From NCBI RefSeq assembly GCF_003731635.1, contig NZ_RCUA01000078.1:106211-170210 (forward strand): a DNA stretch of 64,000 bases, written 5' to 3'. The notes beneath the pieces were generated by a model. It saw nothing but the letters and a program-made list of their open reading frames with translations, was not told where the DNA came from and did not search any database. The stretch comes from Marisediminitalea oceani. Lineage in GTDB: Bacteria > Pseudomonadota > Gammaproteobacteria > Enterobacterales > Alteromonadaceae. The translations under genes were made by a program, and so were the position numbers. Numbering within the stretch: the stretch's first letter is position 1; each line of letters begins with the position of its first letter. Positions 1 to 11,411 of the stretch are shown piece after piece.

Positions 1-335
1 GGTTCGTCACCAACCATGGGTGCTGAATCGTTTGCGCTAACCTGATGAGGAAACTCGGAGGTTTTAGCACCGTACCCACGACTTACCACACCAACTTTGT
101 AGCCGGCCTGTTGAAGCCTCTCGCAAAGCGCCACTACCAATGGTGTTTTGCCGTTACCGCCGACTGAAAGATTGCCTACCACTATAACCGGCACCGGCAG
201 TGTTACGGTCTTTTTGACGCCCAGCCGAAACAGTAATCGACGTAACGCTGATAACAGAAAAAACAGTAGCGTAAAGGGCAACAACAACCATTGATACCAA
301 CGCCCTTCATACCACATGCGGTTAAGCGCCGACAT
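1..335 (-). CDS. lpxK: Tetraacyldisaccharide 4'-kinase LpxK, N-terminal part (cut by window edge)
   Basis: About 111 N-terminal residues are visible; the gene runs off the left edge. LpxK phosphorylates the 4' position of the lipid A disaccharide at the inner face of the cytoplasmic membrane. Seen: start MSALNRMWYEG, one hydrophobic membrane anchor (about residues 16-32), then the P-loop region GNLSVGGNGKTP that is typical of the family, followed by VVSRGYG. The ATG lies 2 bases after the msbA stop codon, the usual msbA-lpxK arrangement, so the two are surely co-transcribed and linked in lipid A maturation and export. Too short for the ORF listing only because it is truncated by the window; nothing suggests it is broken. 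Confidence 0.93.
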   Translation of the reverse strand, partial: MSALNRMWYEGRWYQWLLLPFTLLFFLLSALRRLLFRLGVKKTVTLPVPVIVVGNLSVGGNGKTPLVVALCERLQQAGYKVGVVSRGYGAKTSEFPHQVSANDSAPMVGDE

Positions 336-337
336 TG

Positions 338-2080
338 CTACTCCCCAAACTGCAGCGCATGTAACTGCGCATAAGCACCGCCCTTGTTGAGTAAGTCCTG
401 ATGCTTGCCCTGCTCAATAATCTTACCCTGGTCGATCACCAGGATCTGGTCGGCATTTTCGATAGTGGATAACCGGTGGGCAATAATAATGCTGGTTCGA
501 TCCTGTTGCAGTGTTACCAGGGCATCCTGGATCATCCGTTCTGATTCGGTATCCAGCGCCGAAGTTGCCTCATCGAGAATTAACACCGGCGCATCCAACA
601 ACAATGCTCTGGCGATGGCCACGCGCTGGCGCTGTCCGCCAGACAATGCAGAGCCATCCTCACCAATCATGGTATCAAGACCATCTTCGAGCAACTCTGC
701 AAATTCCATTACATGAGCCAGTTTAGCCGCCTTTTCAACGGCCTCACGGGAGACGTTTCCAGCCACGCCATACGCAATATTATTAGCGATGGTATCGTTA
801 AACAAGGTGACCTGCTGGGATACCAGCGCGATATTTTTGCGTAGTTCAGTGAGCTTAAACTCGTTGATATCGGTGTTATCAAGAGTGATCTGCCCTTGCT
901 CGGGCAAATAGAAACGGGTGAGTAAGTTCGACATGGTTGACTTACCGCTACCAGAACGGCCCACCAGCGCAATACTGGTGCCGGCGGGGGCATCGAGATT
1001 CATGTTATCGATCGCAGGAGTGTGCTTACCCGGATAAGTAAATGTTACGTTGTTAAAGCGGATGTTGCCTTTTACTTCGTTGGCATCAAGCACACCGATA
1101 TCTTTTTCAATTTGCTCATCCAGCACGGCAAAGATGCTCTGGCAAGCTGCCATGCCTTTTTGAAACTCGCTGTTAACCGTAGTCAGCTGCTTTAGCGGTT
1201 TAAGCAGCATCACCATATAAAATACGATGGTAACAAAGGTACCTGCGGTGAGCTCGGCCAGCATACCCGGCGTACTGGCAATATACAGCACCACCGCCAG
1301 GGCAACAGAAGCGATAACCTGAATGCTCGACACACTCAGGGTTTGCGTAACGGCCAGCTTCATGGTCTGCTGGCGATTGGTGTTATTCTTTTTAGCAAAG
1401 CGGTCCTGTTCTTTTTGCTGACCACCAAACATTAAAACCACTTTATGGCCTTTAACCACCTGCTCAACCGCACTGGTAAGGTTGCCCATAGACTTTTGGA
1501 TATTGCGGCTAACCGTGCGGAAGCGTTTGGTAACAAAAGTGACGATAACTGCTACCACAGGCCCGACAAACAAAAATACCAGTGATAACTGCCAGGAGAG
1601 ATAAAACATCCAGGCCAGGATCCCTATCACCAGAGCGCCTTCACGAACCAGAATCGCCAGTGATTTACCCGCCGCACGGGCCACCTGGTCGGTATCGTAA
1701 ATGACTTTAGAAATCAGATTACCTTTGGCCTGCTGGTCGTGAAAGCTGACCGGCAGATGAATATACTTACTGAACAGTTGCTGACGCATGGTCATTACCA
1801 CCTGAGCCCCAATCCAGCTCAGTGCGTAACTGCCCATAAAGTTAAATATGCCGCGCAGAATAAAAACCGGTACCACCAGGTAGGCAGCCATACGCAAATA
1901 ACCGTAATCCTGGTTGTTCAGCGACCGGTCTATAACAGGCTGAACCTGCGAAATCACAAAGGTATCGAGTGCCGAGTAACCCACCATGCCGATAAATGCC
2001 ACAATAAAGGCAAGTTTGTAGGCTTTCAGGTAGCTAAAAAACCGTTTTACCGGCAATGCTTGAGTGTCATTCTGTTGCAT
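338..2080 (-). CDS. msbA: Lipid A export ATP-binding/permease protein MsbA
   Basis: A 580-residue half-transporter, the normal MsbA length. It flips lipid A-core across the inner membrane as a homodimer. The first ~320 residues carry six membrane helices (ABC_membrane domain). The ATPase domain has Walker A GRSGSGKST (about 375-383), the Q-loop region, the signature LSGGQRQR and Walker B LILDEATSALD, followed by the switch histidine in IAHRLST. It directly precedes lpxK and follows comEC on the same strand, which is the conserved gammaproteobacterial order. There are 118 bases between comEC and msbA, enough for its own promoter, though I do not see a strong one. Confidence 0.97.
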   Translation of the reverse strand: MQQNDTQALPVKRFFSYLKAYKLAFIVAFIGMVGYSALDTFVISQVQPVIDRSLNNQDYGYLRMAAYLVVPVFILRGIFNFMGSYALSWIGAQVVMTMRQQLFSKYIHLPVSFHDQQAKGNLISKVIYDTDQVARAAGKSLAILVREGALVIGILAWMFYLSWQLSLVFLFVGPVVAVIVTFVTKRFRTVSRNIQKSMGNLTSAVEQVVKGHKVVLMFGGQQKEQDRFAKKNNTNRQQTMKLAVTQTLSVSSIQVIASVALAVVLYIASTPGMLAELTAGTFVTIVFYMVMLLKPLKQLTTVNSEFQKGMAACQSIFAVLDEQIEKDIGVLDANEVKGNIRFNNVTFTYPGKHTPAIDNMNLDAPAGTSIALVGRSGSGKSTMSNLLTRFYLPEQGQITLDNTDINEFKLTELRKNIALVSQQVTLFNDTIANNIAYGVAGNVSREAVEKAAKLAHVMEFAELLEDGLDTMIGEDGSALSGGQRQRVAIARALLLDAPVLILDEATSALDTESERMIQDALVTLQQDRTSIIIAHRLSTIENADQILVIDQGKIIEQGKHQDLLNKGGAYAQLHALQFGE

Positions 2081-2198
2081 AGTTCACTGTTTACTATAAA
2101 AATCGGCGCCATTGTACCTGCTATACTCATGACACACCAAAATAATCGATTCACGTTGTCAAAACCGTTTGCACGGAATGTCTTTATTTATGGGCAGT

Positions 2199-4538
2199 TT
2201 ACTGCTTTACAAACGTTTTATGATACCAGCGGCTGTGCTGACTTTCCCGATAAGCATAAGTACTGATTCCGTTGCCGGTAATGTCAAAGCGCAAATGACC
2301 GCTCTCACTAACAAACAATGCCTGACTACCCACATTCCGGTAACGTTCAACAACCTGCTGATGAGGAAAGCCCCAGCGATTAAGCCAGCCCTGAGAAAAC
2401 ACCACAAATTGCGGCTTTACCTGTTCGATAAAGGCAATAGATGATGAGGTTTTACTGCCATGATGCGGCGCCAGTACGATGTTTGACGTCAGCTCCTGAC
2501 TGACTTCAGGTAAGCTCAACAGCGCGAGCTCCGCCTTCTGCTCAATATCGCCCGGCAGTAACATGCTGAAGCGGCCATCCGATATTTTAATCACACAGGA
2601 GCCATCGTTATCAGACCAGCCCTCTTTAGAATCAGGTAGGGGCCACAAAGCCTGCATGTTTAAGCCCTGCCACTGCCATTTACCACCTGCATGGCAGTTA
2701 TCTTTTGGGGTGACAACGGCAAGCTCAGGATACGTTTTGCGAATAAAGTCTAACCCACCGGCATGGTCATTATCGAAATGGCTGATAAATACCCGTTGGA
2801 GTTGCAAGCCGCGGATCTGCAGAAAGGGGTGGATAACAGTCTCTACAAAATTGAACCCTGAGGCAAAGGACGCGCCGGTATCAAACAAAATAGCCTTGCT
2901 GTTGCGGCTAATAAGTGTGGCATTGCCCTGCCCCACATCAAACACATGGACATGCCAGTCTTCCGTCTTCCTTGCTACCGGCAGGTATCCGCCAGAACAA
3001 GCCAAGAGCGTAACGATCAACAAAAGCAATCGCCCTTTAAAAGGCGGGGCTAAAATAAGTAACAGCGCTATCACACTGGCCATCAACCAGGTAGAAATGA
3101 ATACCGGAAAAGCCGCATAGTCACCAACAAAACTAGCCACCAGGTCAAGCTGCTGCATCAGCCATTCGAGCACCTTGCCGCAACCATACAAAACCCAGGA
3201 AGTGATGAGATGATCAACCGGCAAAACGATGAGCATTAACAATCCCAGCAGACACAAAGGGATCACCAGCAATGACATCGCCGGTACGATCAGTAAATTA
3301 ATCAACGGCGAAATCAAACTAACCTGCCCCAGCAGCGCGCCCACTAGCGGTGCCATAAGCACACTCAGCATGACCTGTAACAGCACCACTCCCCTAATCC
3401 AATGAGCACCGCGGGATGACTTTTCCCACCACCAGTGAAACCAGATGATTATGGCCACCGCCCCCACACTCAGATACAGAGCCGTGCCGTAAACTGCCAT
3501 AGGGTCGAGCAAAATGCTCACAGACAATGTTGATAACACCAGAGTTAGCCTCGACAAACGGAGTTTAAGCAAATGCAGCACAGCGATGATCAGTAGTGCA
3601 CAGTAAGCTCGCAAAACGGCGGTTTGCCAGTCAGCCAGATAGGCATAAAAGCCACAGGTAGCCAGTACCAAAATAAAAGCCGTTAGATACAGACTTTTCG
3701 GTAAGGAAAAGGTTAACCAGGCAGACGCCGCAATAAAGCTTCTGAAAACAAAAAGGATTGCGCCTGCCACAATCATCAGGTGCAAGCCAGAGATAGCAAA
3801 CAGATGGGCAGTTCCCGTTTGCTGTAACAACTGCCAGTCTGATTTTGTAAATTCCTGGCGCTCACCGAATAATAAAGCCAGCAGCCATTTCTCGCCCGGC
3901 AGTTGTAATGAGGTTAGTCTGGACTTTAAGCGATTACGGGTAGATGTATCAGGCTCAATAAGTGCAATGCGATGACCGCGCACGTAGCCGGTTTTGACTA
4001 TTCGTTGACTCACATACCAGCGCTGCATATCAAAGCCAGTTGGATTGGCAATGGCCCGGGCCGGTTTGATTCTGGCAGCGGCGCGGATATGCTGGCCAGT
4101 AGTAAAAGTTGCCTGCGGCCTGTAGTAGTGTAGCTGGATCACCCACTGCTTTTCCCAGACATGCTGATCCACGATATTATCGGTCAGGATTAGTCTGTCG
4201 TAGTCGGCAAAACGCTGATAACCAACAACTCGTCCCTCAATTATGACATCTTGTTGAATTTCACCACCAAGCTGTTGCCACTTGAGGTATGATTGCCCTA
4301 CACTCGTTGCCACAAAAAGGCCGGCAGTTGCAGCAGCCAGCACAACCCAGGCAAAGCGTAACGGTTTTTGCCATCGTTTTGCGTTACAATACCCAGCTAT
4401 GAGTAACGCCGTGGTTGATAGTGAAATAAATGCCAGCACAAACGGCAACCCGCTGTGGGGCAGTTCTGACCACCAGCGACCTGAAATCACTGCGCCGCTA
4501 AATGCTGTCGCCGCAGTTGTTAGCATGCTTGTATTCAC
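2199..4538 (-). CDS. comEC: ComEC/Rec2-family DNA uptake channel protein
   Basis: A 779-residue polytopic protein. ComEC forms the inner-membrane channel through which single-stranded DNA enters during natural transformation. Seen: N-terminal helices and a soluble DUF4131-like segment, a Competence-domain membrane bundle (about 220-520) containing HLFAISGLHL, then a C-terminal metallo-beta-lactamase-like domain with HVFDVGQGNA, SHFDNDHAGG and HHGSK. The metal-binding histidines/aspartates are present, so the nuclease-like domain looks intact. The listed start is GTG; an ATG four codons inside (4526) is equally possible because neither has a clear ribosome site. The gene diverges from the DUF2062 gene with only 34 bases between them. 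Whether the host is competent cannot be told from this gene alone. Confidence 0.92.
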   Translation of the reverse strand: MNTSMLTTAATAFSGAVISGRWWSELPHSGLPFVLAFISLSTTALLIAGYCNAKRWQKPLRFAWVVLAAATAGLFVATSVGQSYLKWQQLGGEIQQDVIIEGRVVGYQRFADYDRLILTDNIVDQHVWEKQWVIQLHYYRPQATFTTGQHIRAAARIKPARAIANPTGFDMQRWYVSQRIVKTGYVRGHRIALIEPDTSTRNRLKSRLTSLQLPGEKWLLALLFGERQEFTKSDWQLLQQTGTAHLFAISGLHLMIVAGAILFVFRSFIAASAWLTFSLPKSLYLTAFILVLATCGFYAYLADWQTAVLRAYCALLIIAVLHLLKLRLSRLTLVLSTLSVSILLDPMAVYGTALYLSVGAVAIIIWFHWWWEKSSRGAHWIRGVVLLQVMLSVLMAPLVGALLGQVSLISPLINLLIVPAMSLLVIPLCLLGLLMLIVLPVDHLITSWVLYGCGKVLEWLMQQLDLVASFVGDYAAFPVFISTWLMASVIALLLILAPPFKGRLLLLIVTLLACSGGYLPVARKTEDWHVHVFDVGQGNATLISRNSKAILFDTGASFASGFNFVETVIHPFLQIRGLQLQRVFISHFDNDHAGGLDFIRKTYPELAVVTPKDNCHAGGKWQWQGLNMQALWPLPDSKEGWSDNDGSCVIKISDGRFSMLLPGDIEQKAELALLSLPEVSQELTSNIVLAPHHGSKTSSSIAFIEQVKPQFVVFSQGWLNRWGFPHQQVVERYRNVGSQALFVSESGHLRFDITGNGISTYAYRESQHSRWYHKTFVKQ

Positions 4539-4572
4539 CAGTGACTCTGTTTGAGAAAAGATTGTTAGATTT

Positions 4573-5109
4573 ATGCCGAAGAAGTTTATAAAACGCTATT
4601 TGCCTGATCCGCATTCGATAAAGGAAAATCGGGCCTTAAAAATCTTTGGCAGCATTCTTCATGAGCCCAATTTATGGCATCTGAACCGGAAATCCGCTTC
4701 CGGTGCTTTCGGTATCGGATTGTTCTTTGCGTTCTGGCCGGTGCCTTTTCAAATGTGGTTATCGGCAGCCACCGCAATCCCCTGCCGGGTGAACCTGCCA
4801 TTGTCTATAGCGACAGTCTGGATCACTAATCCCTTTACCATGCCTCCTATATTCTACGGCGCCTATTTAGTAGGCTCTACTGTCCTTGGGACCAAGTCTG
4901 AGGCTTTTCATTTTGAGCCCACCTGGGACTGGGTTGTCAGCTCGTTGTCGACCATCGGGCCGTCTTTCTTACTTGGCTGTGGGATCTGTTCGGTGGTATT
5001 TGGTTTAACCGGCTACTATACGCTGAACTGGCTATGGCGCTTCTCGGTTCGCAAAGCCTGGCAGTTGAGAAAAGAAAAACGTCGTCAGGCACAGCAAAAC
5101 CAGCACTGA
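4573..5109 (+). CDS. DUF2062 family inner-membrane protein
   Basis: 178 residues. The sequence PNLWHLNRKSASGAFGIG followed by FWPVPFQMW and a run of small hydrophobic residues (NLPLSIATVWITNPFT) is characteristic of DUF2062 proteins, which are small inner-membrane proteins of unknown function. Three to four membrane segments can be seen, with basic, cytoplasmic N- and C-termini. It stands alone, divergent from comEC and followed by a strong terminator at 5198-5230, so it is probably monocistronic. No biochemical role should be assumed. Confidence 0.85.
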   Translation: MPKKFIKRYLPDPHSIKENRALKIFGSILHEPNLWHLNRKSASGAFGIGLFFAFWPVPFQMWLSAATAIPCRVNLPLSIATVWITNPFTMPPIFYGAYLVGSTVLGTKSEAFHFEPTWDWVVSSLSTIGPSFLLGCGICSVVFGLTGYYTLNWLWRFSVRKAWQLRKEKRRQAQQNQH

Positions 5110-5197
5110 ACGTGCTTTCGAAACCTTCTATGGTGCACTGGTCAATTAAAGCCTGGCGATTACGCTGGTAATACTAACTCAGTAAAACGATGAGAAA

Positions 5198-5230
5198 CGC
5201 CCAATGATTACATTGGGCGGTTTTGTTTTG
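5198..5230 (+). terminator. Rho-independent terminator after the DUF2062 gene
   Basis: A perfect 9-bp stem (CGCCCAATG / CATTGGGCG) with a 4-base loop, followed by GTTTTGTTTT. It sits 89 bases after the DUF2062 stop codon. Read on the minus strand the T-tract is weak, so it serves mainly the plus-strand gene. Confidence 0.88.
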
Positions 5231-5260
5231 TGTAATTACTTATTTATGTGTAGCCGTTGA

Positions 5261-7921
5261 TTAGATTGCAATGGCTTCTTGTATCGCCATCGACAGCGGA
5301 CCACTCACCGCGTCTTTAAGTCGCGCACAACGGCGTATCTTTTCTAGTGTTTGACCTAATGAGCGCTCATAACCAGGTAGTTGCTCAGCCCTGGAAACAA
5401 TAAACTTCTCCCAGTCATCGGCTTTATTCATTGAACAGAGTTCACCGGCTAGCGGTGGAAATGCAGCGCCACGTAAATTATCGGGTATTCGATCTAATAT
5501 ACGCTGCGTATTATTTTTGAGCCACCGGAAGGTACTGTCCTGAGTTTCTGCTTGGGATAGTTGCTCCCGTAGGATATCTGGCGCGTAGTCATCATAGATC
5601 CCGCCAATGCTCCTTTCTAATAATCGGCGACCTAACTCAGGATCTGTAGTTCTGGATAGGCCACGGATCATCGCAACACTGAGCGCAGGATCATCACTTT
5701 CAGCGAAACGTTGTTCAAGTACGGTGAAAAAGGATTCGCCGAGATCTCTAACCGCAACAGTCAATGCGGTGGCGCGCTGCGCAGCAGGAATTGCCGTAAA
5801 GTCTGGGACACCATCAATTCCCACGAATGCTTGCGCTTGCTCGCGCAATGGGGCACGCATTTCTGGCAGCTTTGCAAACTCAAGCAGATGGCTCTGCAAC
5901 TCGCTACTAAGAATTTGAGCACCCACTGATGTTTGCTGGTTAACTCGGTCATAGATTGGAGTAAAGATTGCTCGGCTTATGGCTGCAGCTGTGTCTAATG
6001 CATCGCCGCTCAATGCTGAATTGGCCAGGCCCTCAAACTTACGTTTGGTGTGAGCAATGACGTCCCAGGCTGGGTGCCTGGCCATAGTTAGCATTCCTTC
6101 AAGCCAAATATTGGCATCGATATGCCCTGCGCGTAGACCTGCATCGAGACTATCTAGCATGGTTAAAGCCTGCTCAGAAGGAAGAGCCTTACCATGACGA
6201 ATCAAGTGTTGCCAATCGTCTTGATTCAAGCTAAACCGATAGTAACCGCTTTGAGCATTCGGGTGAATAAATGCTGGGCACCGATTAGTTTTTAGCGGTA
6301 CACGTTCTTTTGTTTGCTTCATTACATGACAGGTTTCACCGCTTCCATGTGCTACGCAAACCGGAACGGTCCATTGTTGTTTATCAGTAAACTTAGTGCC
6401 AATTGCAGCGTAGCGCGACTGATGTAACTGGACCTTGGGCTTACCTTCTTCTGAGCAATCCAGAGAGGCCGAAATGAGGGGAACTCCGGGCAAACGGATA
6501 AAGTCATTAAAAATGCTTGTTAAATCATTCTGATTGCTGACGCTGGCGAGTGAAGCAATAAAATCATCGGAATGTGCGCCACCGTGTGCAAATCGTTGCA
6601 TATGATGTCTGATCCCTTTTTGAAACTGCTCAGCACCAATATAGCGCTCCATCATAGTAAGAATTGCAGCGCCTTTCGCATAAGTGATCTCACCATCAAG
6701 TGCGTAAGCAATATCTTCATTGCGAGAGACCGGTTGCTTAACACTCTGTGTATCTGACAGTGCATCGTTGTTCATTGCACGTAAGGCCATTTTGGTGATG
6801 CCGCGGTCGAACTCTCCCGCGGGCCAGTATGCGTGCGAGGCTTTGTAGGCCATCCAAGTTGCAAAGCTTTCGTTCAACCATAAATCATCCCACCATTCTG
6901 GTGTAACAAGGTTGCCAAACCACATATGCGCTAACTCATGACTATGCACCAGAGTATAAGCACGTTTTTGTTCCGCAGGAGAGTTTTCATCCAGCAGTAA
7001 CAGATACTGGTCATACAGTACTGCACCCGGGTTTTCCATAGCGAAGCCTAAACTACCCGGAGGAGCAATCAAATCAAGTTTTTGGTAAGGGTATTGCGAA
7101 CCAAAATAGTCTTCTAACCAATCAAGTATGGCTTGTGTGTTATCCAATGCATATTGCACATTCGCCCTCTTGCCCTTGGTAACCAATGCTCGTAGAGGTA
7201 AAGGGCGCTCACGTATATTATTGACGGGTAACGTACCGTAATCTGCAATGTCGAACGGGCCGACCATAAACGCCAGAAGATAAGTCGGCATTGGCAAAGA
7301 CTGTTTAAAATCATGGTTGACCCATTCCTCGTCGACACGAGTGGTGGTCGCTAATGGGGTGTTAGTAATCGCGGCTAATTCTTTGGGAGTAGTGAGGTTT
7401 ACCTGATACGTCGATTTAAAACGAGGTTCGTCGAACCCGGGGAATACTTCCCGGGCAAGAATCGTCTGAAACTGTGACACTATGTAATTTTGTTCATTGC
7501 CGAGCATTTTAAACAACGCCCCACGGGGTGAATATTCTGCCGTGTAGACGAAACTTAGAGTAACCTCCCCTGACTGCAAAGTCTGTGGAAAAGTGACTTT
7601 TGCCACACCTGAGTCCAATACTTGCTCGTAGGAGACAGGTATTTTTTCGCCACCTGCCGTAGTCAATGAAACAGAGGTAACATCAAGGTCTTTGCCATGT
7701 AACCAAAGCATATCGGTATCGCGATTGAGTTTCACAGTGATCTGGGTTTTACCCTGAAAATCATCGGCATCCGGGTCAATAGTCAGGTGGATTTGGTAGT
7801 GCAAAGGTGTGGCGGTGTCGTCCAGTTTTCCTGCTGGAGGGGGGATGTTATTACTCGCTGCTACAGTGCTAACGCTGAAAAATATAAGCAGCACGATATA
7901 AATAACGCCTGATTTCAGCAT
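5261..7921 (-). CDS. Secreted M1-family zinc aminopeptidase
   Basis: An aminopeptidase of the ERAP/PepN superfamily that removes N-terminal residues from peptides. Start chosen at 7921 because an AAGGAG site sits 5-6 bases upstream; an ATG five codons earlier lies on that site and is unlikely. The protein (about 886 residues) then opens with a signal peptide (MLKSG, hydrophobic core, cut near VAASNN), so it is periplasmic or surface-associated. Seen: substrate-recognition AMENPG near 295, zinc motif HELAH near 330 with the third ligand in NESFA, and a long helical ERAP1-like C-terminal domain. Cytoplasmic PepN lacks a signal peptide, so this is a separate, exported enzyme, presumably for nutrient peptides (inference). 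It is transcribed alone, convergent with the DUF2062 gene. Confidence 0.9.
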   Translation of the reverse strand: MLKSGVIYIVLLIFFSVSTVAASNNIPPPAGKLDDTATPLHYQIHLTIDPDADDFQGKTQITVKLNRDTDMLWLHGKDLDVTSVSLTTAGGEKIPVSYEQVLDSGVAKVTFPQTLQSGEVTLSFVYTAEYSPRGALFKMLGNEQNYIVSQFQTILAREVFPGFDEPRFKSTYQVNLTTPKELAAITNTPLATTTRVDEEWVNHDFKQSLPMPTYLLAFMVGPFDIADYGTLPVNNIRERPLPLRALVTKGKRANVQYALDNTQAILDWLEDYFGSQYPYQKLDLIAPPGSLGFAMENPGAVLYDQYLLLLDENSPAEQKRAYTLVHSHELAHMWFGNLVTPEWWDDLWLNESFATWMAYKASHAYWPAGEFDRGITKMALRAMNNDALSDTQSVKQPVSRNEDIAYALDGEITYAKGAAILTMMERYIGAEQFQKGIRHHMQRFAHGGAHSDDFIASLASVSNQNDLTSIFNDFIRLPGVPLISASLDCSEEGKPKVQLHQSRYAAIGTKFTDKQQWTVPVCVAHGSGETCHVMKQTKERVPLKTNRCPAFIHPNAQSGYYRFSLNQDDWQHLIRHGKALPSEQALTMLDSLDAGLRAGHIDANIWLEGMLTMARHPAWDVIAHTKRKFEGLANSALSGDALDTAAAISRAIFTPIYDRVNQQTSVGAQILSSELQSHLLEFAKLPEMRAPLREQAQAFVGIDGVPDFTAIPAAQRATALTVAVRDLGESFFTVLEQRFAESDDPALSVAMIRGLSRTTDPELGRRLLERSIGGIYDDYAPDILREQLSQAETQDSTFRWLKNNTQRILDRIPDNLRGAAFPPLAGELCSMNKADDWEKFIVSRAEQLPGYERSLGQTLEKIRRCARLKDAVSGPLSMAIQEAIAI

Positions 7922-7936
7922 AAGATCTCCTTTCAT

Positions 7937-8376
7937 CTATTCCTTAAAATAAAACGAACACTACGTAATGCGTAAATTGTTATCGCAACGCGCTATAATT
8001 ATTTCGAACAGTGTAGAAGCTGTCTTGTCAAACGTCCAAATAACCAACTGAGCATTAACGGAAAAAAAGCTTTACGCCAACCATGGAGCGGGTACGGCAA
8101 ATACAGTAAAAGGCTTGTTGACACCATCGCCATTGTTGATTTTTTCTGGTAACCAACTGACATGTTAGCTTGAGTACTAATTAAGTTGAGCGGCAGGGTA
8201 ATAGGACGCCAGCACAAAAGTGCTCCCTCACTAAAGTGACCTTAACATGATTATTTTGGAGAGTTTAAAAGGACAGGCACTCTCTATGCTGTTACTTAGT
8301 TAACTATTTTAAGTATAACAGAGCGGAGCTACAGTCGCGCAATACACTTGCTTTTATAAAAGGCTGTGCTTACGCT
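7937..8376. other. 440-base AT-rich intergenic stretch
   Basis: No convincing gene. A 72-codon minus-strand ORF (7999-8217) covers half of it; its translation is hydrophobic in the middle but has no ribosome site and matches no family I know. The part nearest 7940 must hold the aminopeptidase promoter; the part near 8300-8330 (TATAAC at about 8314) may hold one for the ORF at 8377. The stretch could be a decayed gene or an insertion scar. Confidence 0.4.
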
Positions 8377-8721
8377 ATGAAATGTAAATATAAAATATCT
8401 AATTACGCTAGTGTTCATAAGGCAATGAAATTGAACTACTTCATAGTAAAATCGAAAAGAATTGCTTTTTATTTTTTTATTCTTCCCTTACTGCTGTTCA
8501 CAATAATAGGTTTTATAGATAATCCCCCTTTCCTCATATTCAATCATACTATTTTCGGGATTGTTCTCATTGGTCTGGTGCTGGTTCACGCAGCCTACAG
8601 CTACGTTGTCGAGAACCATATGGCAGCAGTCAAAGAGTCAAAGTCCTCTATGCTTTCGTTGCCATCAACTTTAGTAATGTTTCTTATCTGCCTTACTATT
8701 TATTTCAACTATGTAATTTAG
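8377..8721 (+). CDS. Hypothetical small membrane protein (AT-rich orphan)
   Basis: 114 residues with three predicted membrane helices: about 30-48 (FYFFILPLLLFTIIGF), 57-80 (FGIVLIGLVLVHAAYSYVV) and 96-113 (STLVMFLICLTIYF). The N-terminus is basic. No family recognised. Codon use is markedly AT-rich compared with the flanking housekeeping genes, which points to horizontal acquisition. The start is uncertain: the first ATG has no good ribosome site, and an ATG 16 codons later follows AAGG at very short spacing. Gene status is likely but not certain. Confidence 0.5.
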   Translation: MKCKYKISNYASVHKAMKLNYFIVKSKRIAFYFFILPLLLFTIIGFIDNPPFLIFNHTIFGIVLIGLVLVHAAYSYVVENHMAAVKESKSSMLSLPSTLVMFLICLTIYFNYVI

Positions 8722-8791
8722 AGACTAAAAAATAAAAGAAAAGGAACAGTCACTCGCCGGACTAATTAAATTAAAGGGACCTTTTATTAAG

Positions 8792-9229
8792 ATGCTTAGA
8801 TTTATTAAATATCTTGTATTATCGAATAATATCCATCGAGTACATTCAAAGCTTTCTGATGTGTTCAAAATTGGTACTTATGCATCATTCTTTGTGATTT
8901 CAACAATTATATTTTCCAGTTCGACTTTGGCAAAAACAGTTTGCATTGATGAAATGGTAAAGGAAGAAGACCCACCGACTCTTAGTTCAGAGCTTATTGA
9001 TGCAATGTATGAAGCAATTAGCTCTAACGAGTTCAACCTTGACGAACCTTATACTGTGATGAGTGAGATACATTTCTGTGCCGGTGCAGGTGATAAGCAA
9101 ACAGTTACACAGACCAGAGCCGATGGAACCAGGACGTGGACTTATACCAATATGAATAGATTTTGGATATTAACTGAATACAAATACACCCCTGTGGCTG
9201 ACAAAGATAGTCTGCCTGACGAGCCATAA
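8792..9229 (+). CDS. Hypothetical exported protein (AT-rich orphan)
   Basis: 145 residues. A basic N-terminus and a hydrophobic stretch (about 30-46, ending SSSTLAKTV) look like a long signal peptide or an anchor with cleavage after SSTLA or LAK. The mature part is acidic with two cysteines (VCIDEM, HFCAGAG) that could form one disulfide in the periplasm. The segment RADGTRTWTYTNMNRF resembles nothing I can name. It lies 70 bases after the previous orphan on the same strand and shares its AT-rich codon use, so the two may be one small transferred operon. Confidence 0.5.
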   Translation: MLRFIKYLVLSNNIHRVHSKLSDVFKIGTYASFFVISTIIFSSSTLAKTVCIDEMVKEEDPPTLSSELIDAMYEAISSNEFNLDEPYTVMSEIHFCAGAGDKQTVTQTRADGTRTWTYTNMNRFWILTEYKYTPVADKDSLPDEP

Positions 9230-9285
9230 TCTGATTTAGCGTGTTTTAGGATCTTAAGATAGCTCAGATGGTTCCAGAAAGAACA

Positions 9286-9302
9286 GCCGGACGGCGTCCG
9301 GC
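9286..9302 (-). terminator. Hairpin terminator after ligA
   Basis: A 7-bp GC-rich stem (GCCGGAC / GTCCGGC) with a 3-base loop, 8 bases beyond the ligA stop on the minus strand, followed on that strand by TGTTCTTTCT. The T-rich tract is interrupted, so efficiency is uncertain. Confidence 0.6.
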
Positions 9303-9309
9303 ATGTTAT

Positions 9310-11352
<2,043 letters not shown>

Positions 11353-11361
11353 TCATTTGAT

Positions 11362-11393
11362 GTTGTACTACTGCCTTCTAACAGTAGTACAAC
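11362..11393. repeat. 12-bp perfect inverted repeat between zipA and ligA
   Basis: GTTGTACTACTG at 11362-11373 and its exact complement at 11382-11393, separated by 8 bases. It lies in the 68-base gap after the zipA stop and immediately before ligA on the minus strand. There is no T-tract after it, so it is more likely an mRNA hairpin (processing, stability or attenuation) or an operator than a standard terminator. Confidence 0.6.
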
Positions 11394-11411
11394 GAATTCA
11401 GGATAGTAAAC

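Noticed and set aside
7999..8217. 72-codon ORF on the minus strand in the AT-rich gap
   Set aside because: No ribosome site, no recognised similarity and a composition unlike a typical protein; noted only as possible decay.
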